From Phocoena phocoena (Eukaryota > Chordata > Mammalia > Artiodactyla > Phocoenidae): a DNA stretch of 64,000 bases. Numbering within the stretch: position 1 is the first letter of the stretch; every line of letters begins with the position of its first letter. The notes beneath the pieces are model-generated. The model was not told the DNA's origin. It ran no database searches and was given only the letters and a program-made list of their open reading frames with translations. Below, piece after piece: positions 1-11,169 of the stretch. The position numbers and the translations under genes were made by a program. Location of the stretch: contig NC_089222.1 in NCBI RefSeq assembly GCF_963924675.1, positions 136,054,281-136,118,280 of the forward strand, written 5' to 3'.

Positions 1-1746
1 TTGATTGATTTGTGTATATTGAAGAATCCTTGCATTCCTGGAATAAACCCCACTTGATAATGGTGTATGATCCTTTTAATGTGCTCTTGGATTCTGTTTG
101 CTAGTATTGTGTCGAGGATTTTTGCATCCATGCTCATCAGTGATATTGGCGTGTAGTTTTCTTTCCTTGTGATATCTTTGTCTGGTTTTGGTATCAGGGT
201 GATGGTGGTCTCGTAGAATGAGTTTGGGAGTGTTCCTCCCTCTGCTATATTTTGGAAGAGTTTGAGAAGGATAGGTGTTAGCTCTTCTCTAAATGTTTGA
301 TAGAATTTGCCTGTGAAACCATCTGGTCCTGGGCTTTTGTTTGTTGGAAGATTTTTAATCACAGTTTCAATTTCAGTGCTTGTGATTGGTCTGTTCATAT
401 TTTCTATTTCTTGCTGATTCAGTCTTGGCAGGTTGTGCTTTCTAAGAATTTGTCCATTTCTTCCAAGTTGTCCATTTTATTGGCATAAAGTTGCTTGTAG
501 TAATCTCTCATGATCTTTTGTATTTCTGCAGTGACAGTTTTTACTTCTCCTTTTGCATTTCTAATTCTATGGATTTGAGTCTTCTCCCTTTTTTTCTTGA
601 TGAGTCTGGCTAATGGTTTATCAATTTTGTTTATCTTCTCAAGGAACCAGCTTTTAGTTTTGTTGATCTTTGTTATCATTTCCTTTATTTCTTTTTCATT
701 TATTTCTGATCTGATCTTTATGATTTCTTTCCTTCTGCTAACTTTGGGGCTTTTTTGTTCTTCTTTCTCTAATTGCTTTAGGTGCAAGATTAGGTTGTTT
801 ATTCAAGATGTTTCCTGTTTCTTAAGGTAGGATTGTATTGCTATAAACTTCCCTCTTAGAACTGCTTTTGCTGCATCCCATAGGTTTTGGGTCATCGTGT
901 CTCCATTGTCATTTGTTTCTAGGGATTTTTTAATTTCCTCTTTGATTTCTTCAGTGATCACTTCGTTATTAAGTAGTGTATTGTTTAGCCTCCATGTGTT
1001 TGTATATTTTACAGGTCTTTTCCTGTAATTGATATCTAGTCTCATAGCATTGTGGTTGGAAAAGATACTTGATACAATTTCAATTTTCTTAACTTTACCA
1101 AGGCTTGATTTGTGACCCAAGATATGATCTATCCTGGAGAATGTTCCAGGAACACTTGAGAAAAATGTGTATTCTGTTGTTTTTGGATGGAATGTCCTAT
1201 AAATATCAATTAAGTCCCTCTTGTTTAATGTATCATCATTTAAAGCTTGTGTTTCCTTATTTATTTTCATTTTGGATGACGTGTCCATTGGTGAAAGTGG
1301 GGTTAAAATCCCCTACCATGAATGTGTTACTGTCCATATCCCCTTTTATGGCTGTTAGTATTTGCCTTATGTATTGAGGTGCTCCTATGTTGGGTGCATA
1401 AATCCTTACAATTGTTATATCTTCCTCCTGGATTGATCCATTGATCATTATGTAGTTTCCTTCTCTGTCTCTTCTAATTCTAGTCTTTCTTTTAAAGTCT
1501 ATTTTGTCTGATATGAGAATTGTTACTCCAGTTTTCTTTTGGTTTCCATTTGCATGGAATATCTTTTTCCATCCCCTCATTTTCAGTCTGTATGTGTCTC
1601 TAGGTCTGAAGTGCGTCTCTTGTAGACAGCATATATATGGGTCTTGTTTTTGTATCCATCCAGTCAGTCTGTGTCTTTTGGTGGGAGCATTTAATCCATT
1701 CACATTTAAAGTAATTATCGATATGCATGTTCCTATTCCCATTATC
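1..1746 (-). mobile_element. L1 LINE ORF2 segment, inverted half of a rearranged L1
   Basis: Read on the minus strand from about 1742 downward, this encodes the start of L1 ORF2: the LNVNGLNAP motif, QETH, and GDFN of the AP-type endonuclease. The N-terminal part of reverse transcriptase follows (SPGPDGF and PISLM-like motifs near 1-330). The frame shifts near 1260-1290 and again near 790-800, so it is dead. The segment continues off the left edge. At about 1743-1750 it abuts L1 sequence of the opposite orientation, so this is the inverted 5' half of a twin-primed insertion. ORF2 normally supplies the nick and reverse transcription for retrotransposition. Confidence 0.93.
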
Positions 1747-3540
1747 TTAATATACCATGTTCTTGGATTGGAAGAGTCAACATTGTGAAAGTGACTCTAC
1801 TACCCAAAGCAATCTACAGATTCAATGCAATCCCTATCAAACTACCACTGGCATTTTTCACAGAACTAGAACAAAAAATTTCACAATTTGTATGGAAGCA
1901 CAAAGGACCCCGAATAGCCAAAGCAATCTTGAGAATGAAAAACGGAGCTAGAGGAATCAGGCTCCCAGACTTCAGACTATACTACAAAGCTACAGTAATC
2001 AAGACAGTATAGTACTGACACAAAAACAGAAATATAGATCAATGGAACAGGATAGAAAGCCCAGAGATAAGCCCATGCACATATGGTCACCTTATCTTTG
2101 ATAAAAGAGGCAGGAATGTAGAGTGGAGAAAGGACAGCCTCTTCAATAAGTGGTGCTGGGAAAACTGGACAGGTACATGTAAAAGTATGAGATTAGATCA
2201 CTCCCTAACACCATACACAAAAATAAACTCAAAATGGATTAAAGACCTAAATGTAAGGCCAGAAACTATAAAACTCTTAGAGAAAAACATAGGCAGAACA
2301 CTCTATGACATAAATCACAGCAAGGTCCTTTTTGACCCACCTCCTAGAGTAATGGAAATAAAAACAAAAATAAACAAATGGGACCTAATGAAACTGCAAA
2401 GCTTTTGCACAGCAAAGGAAACCATAAACAAGACCAAAAGACAACCCTCAGAATGGGAGATAGTATTTGCAAATGAAGCAACTGACAAAGGATTAATCTC
2501 CAAAATTTACAAGCAGCTCATGCAGCTCAATAACAAGAAAACAAACAACCGAATCCAAAAATGGACAGAAGATCTAAATAGACATTTCTCCAAAGAAGAT
2601 ATACAGACTGCCAACAAACACATGAAAGAATGCTCAATATCATTAATCATTAGAGAAATGTAAATCAAAACTACAATGAGATATCATCTTACACCAGTCA
2701 GAATGGCTATCATCAAAAAATCTACAAACAATAAATGCTGGAGAGGGTGTGGAGAAAAGGGAACACTCTTGCACTGCTGGTAGGAATGTGAACTGGTACA
2801 GCCACTATGGAGAACAGTATGGAGGTTCCTTAAAAAACTACAAATAGAACTACCATATGACCCAGCAATCCCACTACTGGTCATATACCCTGAGTAAACC
2901 ATAATTCAAAAAGAGTCATGTACCAAAATGTTCATTGCAGCTCTATTTACAACAGCCCGGAGATGGAAACAACCTAAGTGTCCAGCATCGGATGAATGGA
3001 TAAAGAAGATGTGGCACATATATAGAATTGAATATTACTCAGCCATAAAAAGAAACGAAATTGAGCTATTTGTAATGAGGTGGATGGACCTAGACTCTGT
3101 CATAAAGAGTGAAGTAAGTCAGAAAGAGAAAGACAAATACCGTATGCTAACACATATATATGGAATTTAAGAAAAAAAAATGTCATGAAGAACCTAGGGG
3201 TAAGACAGGAATAAAGACACAGACCTACTAGAGAATGGACTTGAGAATATGGGGAGGGGGAAGGGTAAGCTGTGACAAAGTGAGAGAGTGGCATGGAAAT
3301 ATATACACTACCAAACGTAAAATAGATAGCTAGTGGGAAGCAACCACATAGCACAGGGAGATCGGCTTGGTGCTTTGTGACCACCTAGAGGGATGGGATA
3401 GGGAGGGTGGGAGGAAGGGAGACCCAAGAGGGAAAAGATATGGGAACATATGTATATGTATAACTGATTCACTTTGTTATAAAGCAGAAACTAACACACC
3501 ATTGTAAAGCAATTATACTCCAATAAAGATGTAAAAAAAA
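1747..3540 (+). mobile_element. L1 LINE ORF2 C-terminus, 3'UTR and poly(A), direct half
   Basis: This is the sense L1 3' portion. The translation around 1750-2660 carries late-ORF2 motifs ([33 protein letters not shown]), and 2928-3170 has the ORF2 end (KQPKCPASDEW, then YYSAIKRNE). A TGG-to-TAG stop at about 2010 and further breaks make it non-coding. A purine-rich 3'UTR follows (GGGAGGGTGGGAGG type, 3390-3440), then an AATAAA signal near 3522 and a short A tail at about 3533-3540. The 3' end is of the cetartiodactyl L1 type. Together with the inverted segment to its left it forms one insertion. Confidence 0.93.
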
Positions 3541-3761
3541 TTCTTGCAATTCAATAATAAAAAGGTAAACAACCCCCCCCACTCCAAAAAAGAAATGCTA
3601 GATACAGTATTAGCAAACTGAATCCAGTAGTTCTAAAATAAGCACTATATCACAATAGAGGTAGGTTTATCCAGGAATGCCAGACTGGTTTAACACAGGA
3701 TAATATGAGAAAATCAGTGTGTGTAATTAACATGTTAGTAGTATTAATAATAATATTATGA

Positions 3762-4135
3762 TGTGATGGTTAATTTTATGTGTCAAGTTGACTGGGCCAC
3801 ATGGTGTACAGATAATTGTTCAAACACTATTCTGGGTGTTTCTGTGAGTGTGTTTTGCGATGAGATTAACATTTAAATCTTTAGACTGAATAAAACAGAT
3901 TGCCTTTCCCCAAGTTGGGTGGGCTTTACCCAATCAGTTGAAGACCTGAATAGAACAAAAGACTGACTCTCCCATAAGTAAGAGTAAGTGAGAATACTTC
4001 TGCCTGACAGCCTTTGAACTACGATGTCGGGTCTTCCTGGTTCTACTGCTCTTGGTTCTTCCATGGCAGCATCTGTCAGAAGAGAGCACAGCATCCATTC
4101 CCAGGGCCTGAGATCCACACCTACCAAAAGTAATC
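3762..4135 (+). mobile_element. ERVL-MaLR LTR fragment, MLT1A-like
   Basis: It begins TGTGATGGTTAATTTTATG and carries CAAGTTGACTGGGCCA, TTCTGGGTGTTTCTGTGAG and CCAATCAGTTGAAG blocks, in the order I recall for the MLT1A/B LTR in sense orientation. The 3' end of the LTR (TAATACA) is missing or degraded after about 4135. This is recognition from memory; the subfamily is uncertain. Confidence 0.7.
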
Positions 4136-4372
4136 TAAGCAGAGGAGAAATTGGTTCCCTCGACTCCTAGAAAACATCCTCCTGCCACTTCAGAGGAAAA
4201 CTCCTCTCCCGGCACCGTTTATGTTTCTCAGAACCAGCAGAATCACTTCCTTGTGATTTAAGAGTAGGCAGTCAAAAAAGGTCCGAAGACTTTAATTCAG
4301 AACTTTCCAGTTGCTCTTGGGGCATTATAAAGTGAAATCATACCATGGTTCCAGGCTACCAAACTATGGAGT

Positions 4373-4428
4373 GACATGGAGATAGGAGCGTTAGTGCAGC
4401 GACGTGGAGATAGGAGCGTTAGTGCAGC
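4373..4428 (+). repeat. Two-copy 28-bp tandem duplication
   Basis: The block gagataggagcgttagtgca occurs at 4379-4398 and again at 4407-4426, a period of 28 bp, separated by gacgtg; a near-identical gacatg precedes the first copy. The only visible difference is one base in that spacer. It lies in otherwise unannotated DNA just upstream of the UBE2G1 retrocopy. No function is inferred. Confidence 0.85.
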
Positions 4429-4566
4429 TGCAGAGCAATGATCCATGCCTCCTCTGTGCAGAATTGACAGCAGGGAGGGAACAATTGAGTACATAAACGA
4501 AGAGAGCACAGACCCATGTAATATGTGAACTTTTTCATCTGCACAAAAACATCTAGAATATTCTTT

Positions 4567-4583
4567 AAAAGAAAAAAATGCTG
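4567..4583 (+). repeat. Left target-site duplication of the UBE2G1 retrocopy
   Basis: The 17-bp string aaaagaaaaaaatgctg is repeated exactly at 6511-6527, on the far side of the retrocopied mRNA. It is preceded by TTT, giving a TT/AAAA-type L1 endonuclease site. The A-richness lowers its specificity, but the shared TGCTG end supports a true duplication. Confidence 0.72.
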
Positions 4584-4599
4584 CCCTGTGCGCTCCGCG

Positions 4600-4830
4600 G
4601 CGGCATGGGCACCCTCCCCTTCCAGGCGTGAGGCGCTGTGAAGAAAGCAGAAGCGAGCGGACTCCACGGGCAGCGAGGCGCTGCCCCAGCCCAGCCTCCG
4701 TCGCCTTCGGCGCTCCCGTCGTGTGGGCCTGGGTTCCTCAGCACACCCAGCTCCAGCAGCCCCAGAGCCTGTCCTCAGTCCTTCGGAAGCCCCGGCGCCA
4801 GCCCCGGCCCTTGGCGGGGAGGATGACAAT
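4600..4830 (+). other. CpG-rich retrocopied 5'UTR
   Basis: This short stretch is much richer in G+C and CpG than its neighbours (for example ctccgcggcgg, cgtcgccttcggcgctc). It corresponds to the 5'UTR of the UBE2G1 mRNA that was copied, so it is a transplanted CpG island edge rather than a native promoter. Retained CpGs suggest a fairly recent insertion or low methylation. Its length is too short to call a CpG island with confidence. Confidence 0.7.
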
Positions 4831-5836
4831 GACGGAGCTGCAGTCTGCACTGCTACTGCAAAGACAGCTGGCAGAACTCAACAAAAATCCAGTGGAAGGC
4901 TTTTCAGCAGGTTGAATAAATGACAACGATCTCTATCGATGGAAAGTCATTATTGGTCCTCCAGATACATTTTATGAAGGCGATGTTTTTCAGGCTCATC
5001 TCACTTTCCCAAAAGATTATCCCCTTAGGCCTCCTAAAATGAAATTCGTTACAGAAATCTGGCACCCAAATGTTGATAAAAATGGTGATGCATGCATTTC
5101 TATTCTTCACGAGCCAGGGGAAGATAAATATGGCTATGAAAAGCCAGAGGAACACTGGCTGCCTATTCACACCGTGGAAACCATCACGATTAGTGTCATT
5201 TCTATGCTTCCAGATCCTAATGGAGACTCACCTGCTAATGTTGATGCTGCAAAAGAATGGAGGGAAGACAGAAATGGAGAATTCAAAAGGAAGTTTGCCC
5301 GCTGTGTAAGAAAAAGCAAGAGACTGCTTTTGAGTGACATTTATTCAACAGCTGTAACTTCACTCATTTCAGGGTCTCCGATTGAGAAACATGGCACTGT
5401 TTTTCCTGCACTCTACCCACCTATTGCTGGACTTCTGTTGTAACAATTTGGCAAACACTGGCTGGAACTGGGCTGCAATAAAACATGTCAGTATCAATGC
5501 TGACAGGAGCCTAACAAGTGCCAACTTACAGATGATTATGCATTTTGAATTCTAAAGAACTGTTTTAACCTTCAGGAAGAATTGTAAAGACCTGTACATA
5601 GCACAACATGATCCAGAAAATATAATATACTGTTCATGTACATCCACAAACACACCTTGTACCCAATAATGCTTTCTTGTAGTAAAATAAGAATCATGTA
5701 AATTCTAAAAAGATTTTAGCAGGTTTTCTTTCCCTATTCATTGTTCTTATCAGTTTTAAAAGACTCCTTAAAGCATGTCAGATAAAAAGCAATTAGGATT
5801 AAAAGTTTCCATTTAACTTCCTTTAAACTATTGAAG

Positions 5837-5871
5837 CTTCATTAGATACAGTATTCATGTATCTAATGAAG
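5837..5871 (+). repeat. Perfect 14-bp inverted repeat, 7-nt loop
   Basis: The arm cttcattagataca (5837-5850) is followed by the loop gtattca and by its exact reverse complement (5858-5871). It lies in the retrocopied UBE2G1 3'UTR and could fold into a strong hairpin in DNA or RNA. Whether it comes from the parent mRNA or arose here cannot be told from this window. Confidence 0.9.
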
Positions 5872-6510
5872 ATACACTTACTAAACTTTGTATCTTCTTT
5901 GTTTTGACACACTTCCCTTTGCTTTAATCTCCTCTGTCTACCAGGAAGTTTTTAAATCATTTAGTGCAAATACTGAAACACTCAATAAGCAGCTACTTGA
6001 TTTTTAAAGATGACTTCAGAGGAATGGTTGTCACTAGGTGCTTTGTCCCTTTTGTATTATATTTGCATCCATCTCTTGGATTGGATATTTCAATAACATG
6101 TTTTCGTTGTTGAGAGCTCTTGAATTCAGTCATTATCCCCATGAACTAAAAAGAGTTGGTTCTGAATTCAATTCAGATTTAACATTATTGAAATGTACCC
6201 CAAACAGTAAAAAATTCTGATTTGGTTTTATTTTTGCCCTCAGTTACCTAATGTGAATATTGGATGAATTAATCATGCACAGCTATAGGTTTTCTACTTA
6301 ACTTCTGGGTTTGCTATTTAAAATGCTGTTTACCCACATAACCTTTTCCTCAGCCCTTCATATTTCTTTGCCTGTATTCTCTATACTGCAGATTTTTCTC
6401 ACCTATTGTACAAAGAAATTATGATGTATATTTTCATGTAATTTGATTTTGGAATTCTGTCACCTTATGTAGTGAGTTCTTCCGAAACACAATTTTTTTC
6501 CAACTAAAAA

Positions 6511-6527
6511 AAAAGAAAAAAATGCTG
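6511..6527 (+). repeat. Right target-site duplication of the UBE2G1 retrocopy
   Basis: This is the exact 17-bp match to 4567-4583, directly after the A run that ends the retrocopy. A T-rich run (6529-6547) follows in the flank. Confidence 0.72.
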
Positions 6528-6769
6528 ATTTTTTTTTTTTTTTTTTTGCCCTGTAGAAAGTTACAATTGTTTTTACCAAGAGTCTACATGGGGCTTGATT
6601 TACACTCCATGCATTGGCTGGAACATGGATTAGAGATTAGATAGAAAAATAAATCCTGTTTGTTATTTTTTTAAAAAGTTATGCATCCATAATAAATACA
6701 TAGTCAATAAACCTTCTTATATCTGAGAACCAAAAAACCAATATATGTCTACTTAACTCATTGATTGAA

Positions 6770-6938
6770 GAAGTAAACACAGTGGAAACAATAAGATATT
6801 AAATGACATAGAGTGCTATATATGAAAACCTCTGGGTTCATAAAGTGTTTCTTAGAGGTAAATTTATAGCATTAAATACATTTTTAAAAAGAAAAATAAT
6901 ATGAATAAATGAAACTAAACTCAAAAAGCAAAAGAAGA
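6770..6938 (+). mobile_element. Old L1 (L1M-type) fragment, ORF2 RT region
   Basis: The sequence aggtaaatttatagcattaa and its A-rich surroundings match the sense strand of mammalian L1 ORF2 upstream of the RT core. It is interrupted by the SINE that follows and resumes to about 7290. Divergence is high and no frame is open. Subfamily not determined. Confidence 0.6.
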
Positions 6939-7097
6939 GGGACTTCCCTGGTGGTCCAGTGGTTAAGACCCCATGCTCCCAATGCCAGCGGGACATGGGT
7001 TTGATCCTTGGTCAGGGAACTAACCCGGGGCACAGGCTTGATCCCTGTTCAGCATCCTGAATGCTGCACAGTGTGGAAAAAAAAAAACAAAAAAAAC
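6939..7097 (+). mobile_element. CHR-1-type SINE
   Basis: The head gggacttccctggtggtcca, then gtggttaagac and the B-box region ggtttgatccttggtcaggg, then an A-rich tail at about 7077-7096, mark the shorter, older tRNA-derived SINE of cetaceans/hippos. It is inserted in old L1 sequence. The copy has an unusual central insertion or partial repeat (ggcttgatccctgttcagca). Confidence 0.85.
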
Positions 7098-8570
7098 TAT
7101 GCGATAAACTAAAGAAAGTAGAATAAATTAAAATTTAAGCCAAGAACAGAAATTAACAAAAAAGAGAACAAAGAAAAATAGAAAGGATCAACTAAATGAA
7201 AAGCCACTCAATAAACAAAATTTGAATATTTAGATGAAATATTTCTCCAGCAAAAAATAAATTACCAAAGTTAATTCATAAATAAATACAATTTCAGCAG
7301 AAAGCTAGAATCTATTAAAAGATATCAATTCAGTGAATACGTTTAGTAGTAGATTAGACACAGCTAAAGAAAGAGTTCATGAATTAGAAGAAGTAGGTTA
7401 AAAATACCTAGAGTGAAGCACAAGGAAAAAAAATAATGGAAAGTACAAAAAAGGAGTATAAGAAATATAGGGAAAAGGACTAACACAAGTGCAGCTGGTG
7501 TCCTAGAAGTAGAGAAGAAAGTAAATGGAGCAGAAGAAATATTTGGAGAGGTAGAGATTGAGAATTTCCCAAAACTGATTTCAAAACATCAAGCCACAGA
7601 TTAAAAAAATATTAAAAATGTCAGGCAGAATTACTTCAAAGAAAATCACCTGTAGGCACATCGTAATACAAATGCAGCAAACAAAAGACAGAGAACCTCT
7701 TAAACTGAGATGGGGGAAGAAAAAGATACATAACTTAAAGAATCACCAATAAAATATATGTCTTATTTCTCAAAAGGAATGATAGACTCTCCCCCTCCAA
7801 AAAAAAAAAGAAATGACATTTTCAAAGTGCTGAAAGAAAATAACTGCCAACCTAGAATTCTATACCCGGTGAAAATATCCTTTAAAATTGAAAGCAAAAT
7901 AAAGATCTTAATAATTCAAGGAGCATGTTGTAATCTCTGGTGTTGTCACTAAAGTAACAATGAAAGAATGCATAGATAATAAATTAATTATGGGGAGCAT
8001 GTTGTAATCTCTGGTGTTGTCACTAAAATAATAATGAAAGAATGCATAGATAATATATTAATTATGGGGAAATATGAAATAAAAACTTCAGTAATCCAAA
8101 AAAGGAAAGAAAGTAAAGGAACATAGACAAGTGAAACTAACAGAAAATAATTATTTAGATGGTAGATTTAAACCCAAATTCATCAGTAATTATATTATAC
8201 ATAAAAGACAGAATATTTCAATTAAAAGGCAAGGATTATCAGGCAGGATAAAAACATAAAGCCTGCTATATGGGCTTTATAAGAGACACCTTTTAAATAT
8301 AAGGGTACAGAAATGCTAAAAGCAGAAGAACAGAAAACAATATGCCATGCAAACACTAAACAAAATAAAGTTGGCATAAGGATGCTAATAACTGACAAAA
8401 TAGAAGAAGCGTACTAGAGATAAGGAGGAGAATTTCATAATGACAAGACTCAATTCATCAGAGAGATATAAAAATTCTATATTTGTATGTACTAAATACA
8501 TCATCAGTTTATAAAGCAAAAAGTGTAGAAAAAAAAGAAGAAAAAGACAAATCTACAAACAGGGTGGAAT
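7098..8570 (+). mobile_element. Old L1 (L1M-type) fragments
   Basis: Sense L1 blocks are recognisable despite many indels: an ORF1-like stretch (aaactgatttcaaaacatca, about 7570-7600), a block near 7800-7890 (aaagtgctgaaagaaaataa), and an endonuclease-region stretch (about 8330-8560, with actgacaaaatagaagaagc). The order (RT piece first, ORF1 second, EN third) is not collinear, so at least two insertions or a rearrangement are present. There are no open frames of note. Confidence 0.65.
7921..8068 (+). repeat. Two-copy 74-bp tandem duplication
   Basis: The unit beginning gagcatgttgtaatctctgg at 7921 recurs at 7995 with the same end (attaattatgggg) and only a handful of substitutions between copies. 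It lies within the old L1 region and must postdate that element. Confidence 0.88.
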
Positions 8571-8584
8571 TTTAACACACTTTT

Positions 8585-9067
8585 AGCAGGAACTGATTAA
8601 ACAAACAAATAAACCAAATGTGGTGCCTCCATACAATGGAATATTATTCAGCAATAAAAAGAATGACTATCAAACCATGAAAAGACATGAAGGAAACTTA
8701 AATGCATATTGCCAAGTAAAGGAAGTCTGTATGAAAAGGGTACATATAGTATGATTCCACTTATATGACACTGTGGAAAATGTAAAACTGTAGACACAGT
8801 AAAGTGATCAGTGGTTTCCAGGGTTCAGGAGGAAGGGGGGAAGGATGAATAACACAGGGGATTTTTAGGGCAGTAAAACTGTTGTAATGTAAGCTTTTAG
8901 GGCAGTAAAATTACAATAATGATGGATACAAGATACTATGCATCTGTCAAAATCTATAGAACAAAGAGTGAAATCTGATGACTGCAATTTTTTTAAAAAA
9001 TCATTTAAGAAGTTGGGGGAACACAGGAAGGAATGCAGACTGTGACAAGAGAAGTTAACTAGTTAAC
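8585..9067 (+). mobile_element. Old L1 3' end
   Basis: The text includes caatggaatattattcagca, the end of L1 ORF2 (YSAIK-type), followed by 3'UTR-like sequence (agtggtttccagggttcagg). It continues on the other side of the SINE at 9068-9387. Confidence 0.65.
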
Positions 9068-9387
9068 TTTTTTTTAAATTTTATTTTTGGCTGCATTGAG
9101 TCTTTGTTGCTGCACGCAGACTTTCTCTAGTTGTGGCGAGCAGGGGCTACTCTTCGTTGCGGTGCGCGGGCTTCTCATTGCGGTGGCTTCTCTTGTTGCA
9201 GAACATGGGCTCTAGGCGTGTGGGCTTCAGTAGTTGCAGCACGCGGGCTCTACAGCGCAGGCTCAGTAGTTGTGGCACACGGGCTTAGGTGCTCCGCGGC
9301 ACGTGGGATCTTCCCGGACCACGGCTCAAACCCATGTCCCCTGAATTGGCAGGCGGATTCTTAACCACTGTGCCACCAGGGAAGCCC
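9068..9387 (-). mobile_element. Long CHR-type SINE (about 320 bp)
   Basis: Reverse orientation: a T-rich tail complement at about 9069-9085, a body with repeated 'gtagttgtggcacacgggct'-like units, and the head complement ccaccagggaagccc at 9372-9386. It splits old L1 sequence, with related ttaact-containing flanks on both sides. It belongs to the long variant also seen at 31226, 52184 and 62561. Confidence 0.9.
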
Positions 9388-11150
9388 TAACTTGTTAACT
9401 ATTGCAGTTCTCAAGTTAACTATTACAAGAAACAACCTCACTGAAGGGGATGGGTAGGTGGGGTGGGGAGAGGTGTTGACCTAAGTGTCTTTGGAAATGA
9501 GTGAGATCTCTAAGACTAAAGGCAAAAGGAACTGCATACGAGCTCTGTACACTAGTGGATAAAGCTGTTTTCCTCGGGGTACTGGTTAACAATTCTGATA
9601 CAGCTATATATGTATACTAGACTGGAACAATCACATCAACGTATGGCCAGTGGTGGAGCCAGGTTTCTCAGTATTAGAATGGGAGTTTATGGATAAACAA
9701 GGGTAGGATCCATGTAGTAATGGATTTGAGATATCAATACGAACTCATGCTTTGCTTAATATAGATACAGATGGTTACATATACAAGGGTTTATAGTTAC
9801 ACTACATACACACCACTTAGTACACATATATTTTTTGCTCTGTCATCAGAGAAGTCTAACAAGAAATGACACCCCAGTATCAAGCATGGCTTAGTACCCA
9901 AATTTTGGTTTCTAACACTGCTCTCCAATAAGATGAACCAGGGCTCCTTGGAGAAATGGCTGATTCTAAGACTAGGCAGGACATATACAAGATGAGCCTG
10001 GATAACTTGGTAGTCCCTGAAAGTGAGGAAGAGCTCAACACAAAACAAAATAAAACATTGACCAGTATGTCAAAGGACAAAGGACCACAGTAGCCCATTG
10101 AAAGAGTTCCAGGGGTCAGAGGATTACAATCCAGAAAATAAAGTAAATATCCACAAGTCCATACTGATGTAAATAGATGACTGAATAAATTAGTAAACGA
10201 GGAAGAAGAGACGAATCTCCCATACAGAAGAATTCCGAGGAATTCATGTAGATACTCTGCCTCCAAGGAGAGGGAGTAAAACTGCTCACTCTGTAAGTGA
10301 GGGCTGTGCAGAATGACCTCCTTCCAAACTGTACAACACGGAAAGGGAGAGAAAAGGAGTCACTTTACAGGGGATAAACCGGACAAACGCTACCTCCGGC
10401 AGGTGACTAAGGCCACCGTCAACAGTCATCAATAACGTTGGCAGTACATATGCTTGCTATGGTGTCATGAAAAAAGCACTTCACCTTTGTGGTCTGGCTC
10501 CCACCAACCTAAACCCAGTCTTATCATGAGAAAAACACCAGGCAGGGCTTCCCTGGTGGCACAGTGGTCGGGAGTCCGCCTGCTGATGCAGGGGACACGG
10601 GTTCGTGTCCTGGTCCGGGAAGATCCCACATGCCGCGGAGCAGCTGGGCCCGTGAGCCATGGCTGCTGAGCCTGCGCGTCCGGAGCCTGCGCTCCGCAGC
10701 GGGAGAGGCCACAGCGGTGAGAGGCCCGCGTACCGCAAAAATAAAATAAAATAAAATAAAACCCAGGCAAATCCCAATATTGGGGTACCGTACAAAATAC
10801 CTGACCGGACCTCACAGAAACTCTCAAGGGCATCAAAAGAGGGAAAGTCTGAGAAGCTGCTACAGCCACCAGGAGCATAAAGAGACCTGACAACTAATGT
10901 CACGTGGGAGCCTGGAACAGAAAAAAAGAGCATTAGGTAAAGATTAAGAAAATCGAAATGAATTATGAACTTTTGATAATAAGGTATCGATATTAGTTAC
11001 ATTAGTATGTACCATACTAACGTAAGAGGTTAGTAATAGGGGAAACTGGATGAGGTATATAGGAACTCTCTGTACTATCTTCCCAATTTTTCTGACAGTC
11101 TACAATGGTTCTAAAAGTAAAGTCTATTAAAGGGAAAATTTTAAATGAAC
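9388..11150 (+). mobile_element. Old L1 (L1M-type) 3'UTR, interrupted by a SINE
   Basis: Low-complexity-free A-rich DNA resembling the long 3'UTR of older mammalian L1: 'atcatgagaaaaacaccagg' before the SINE, 'acctgacaactaatgtcacg' after it, and the terminal 'ggaactctctgtactatctt' block near 11060-11085. A SINE sits at 10545-10761. Identification rests on recalled consensus blocks. Confidence 0.6.
10545..10761 (+). mobile_element. CHR-2-type SINE
   Basis: Complete short-form element: head gggcttccctggtggc, A-box region, B box gggttcgtgtcctggtccgg, body to gaggcccgcgtaccgc, then an (AAAAT)n tail. Near-identical flanks (aaaacaccaggca on the left, aaaacccaggca on the right) are probable target-site duplications. 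Confidence 0.93.
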
Positions 11151-11169
11151 AGACTACCTCTATGCATAA

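Larger units (their letters stand above)
4584..6510 (+). pseudogene. UBE2G1: Processed pseudogene of ubiquitin-conjugating enzyme E2 G1
   Basis: This is an intronless copy of UBE2G1 mRNA, whose parent makes K48-linked ubiquitin chains in the cytosol. It has a CpG-rich 5'UTR (about 4584-4828), an ATG at 4829 starting MTELQSALLL, a coding-like region to about 5336, and a 3'UTR ending in a short A run near 6506-6510. The E2 fold is readable: HPNV, then a retained catalytic Cys in the DACISIL block near 5090, then the PGEDKYGYEKPEE acidic loop that marks the G1/R1 class. It is broken by a TGA where Leu is expected (4913-4915, about codon 29), loss of one codon after the WKV block near 4947, and a one-base deletion in the last seven codons (about 5318). 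The 17-bp flanking duplication and lack of introns show L1-mediated retroposition. No functional protein is expected. Confidence 0.95.

Noticed and set aside
4628..4915. 95-codon frame that continues upstream of the UBE2G1 start
   Set aside because: It is the retrocopied 5'UTR read in frame with the first 28 codons and stops at the nonsense mutation.
10465..10933. Repeated families of small proteins with GPSRSAACGIFPD-like text at many places
   Set aside because: These are translations of the CHR SINE in several frames, not a gene family.
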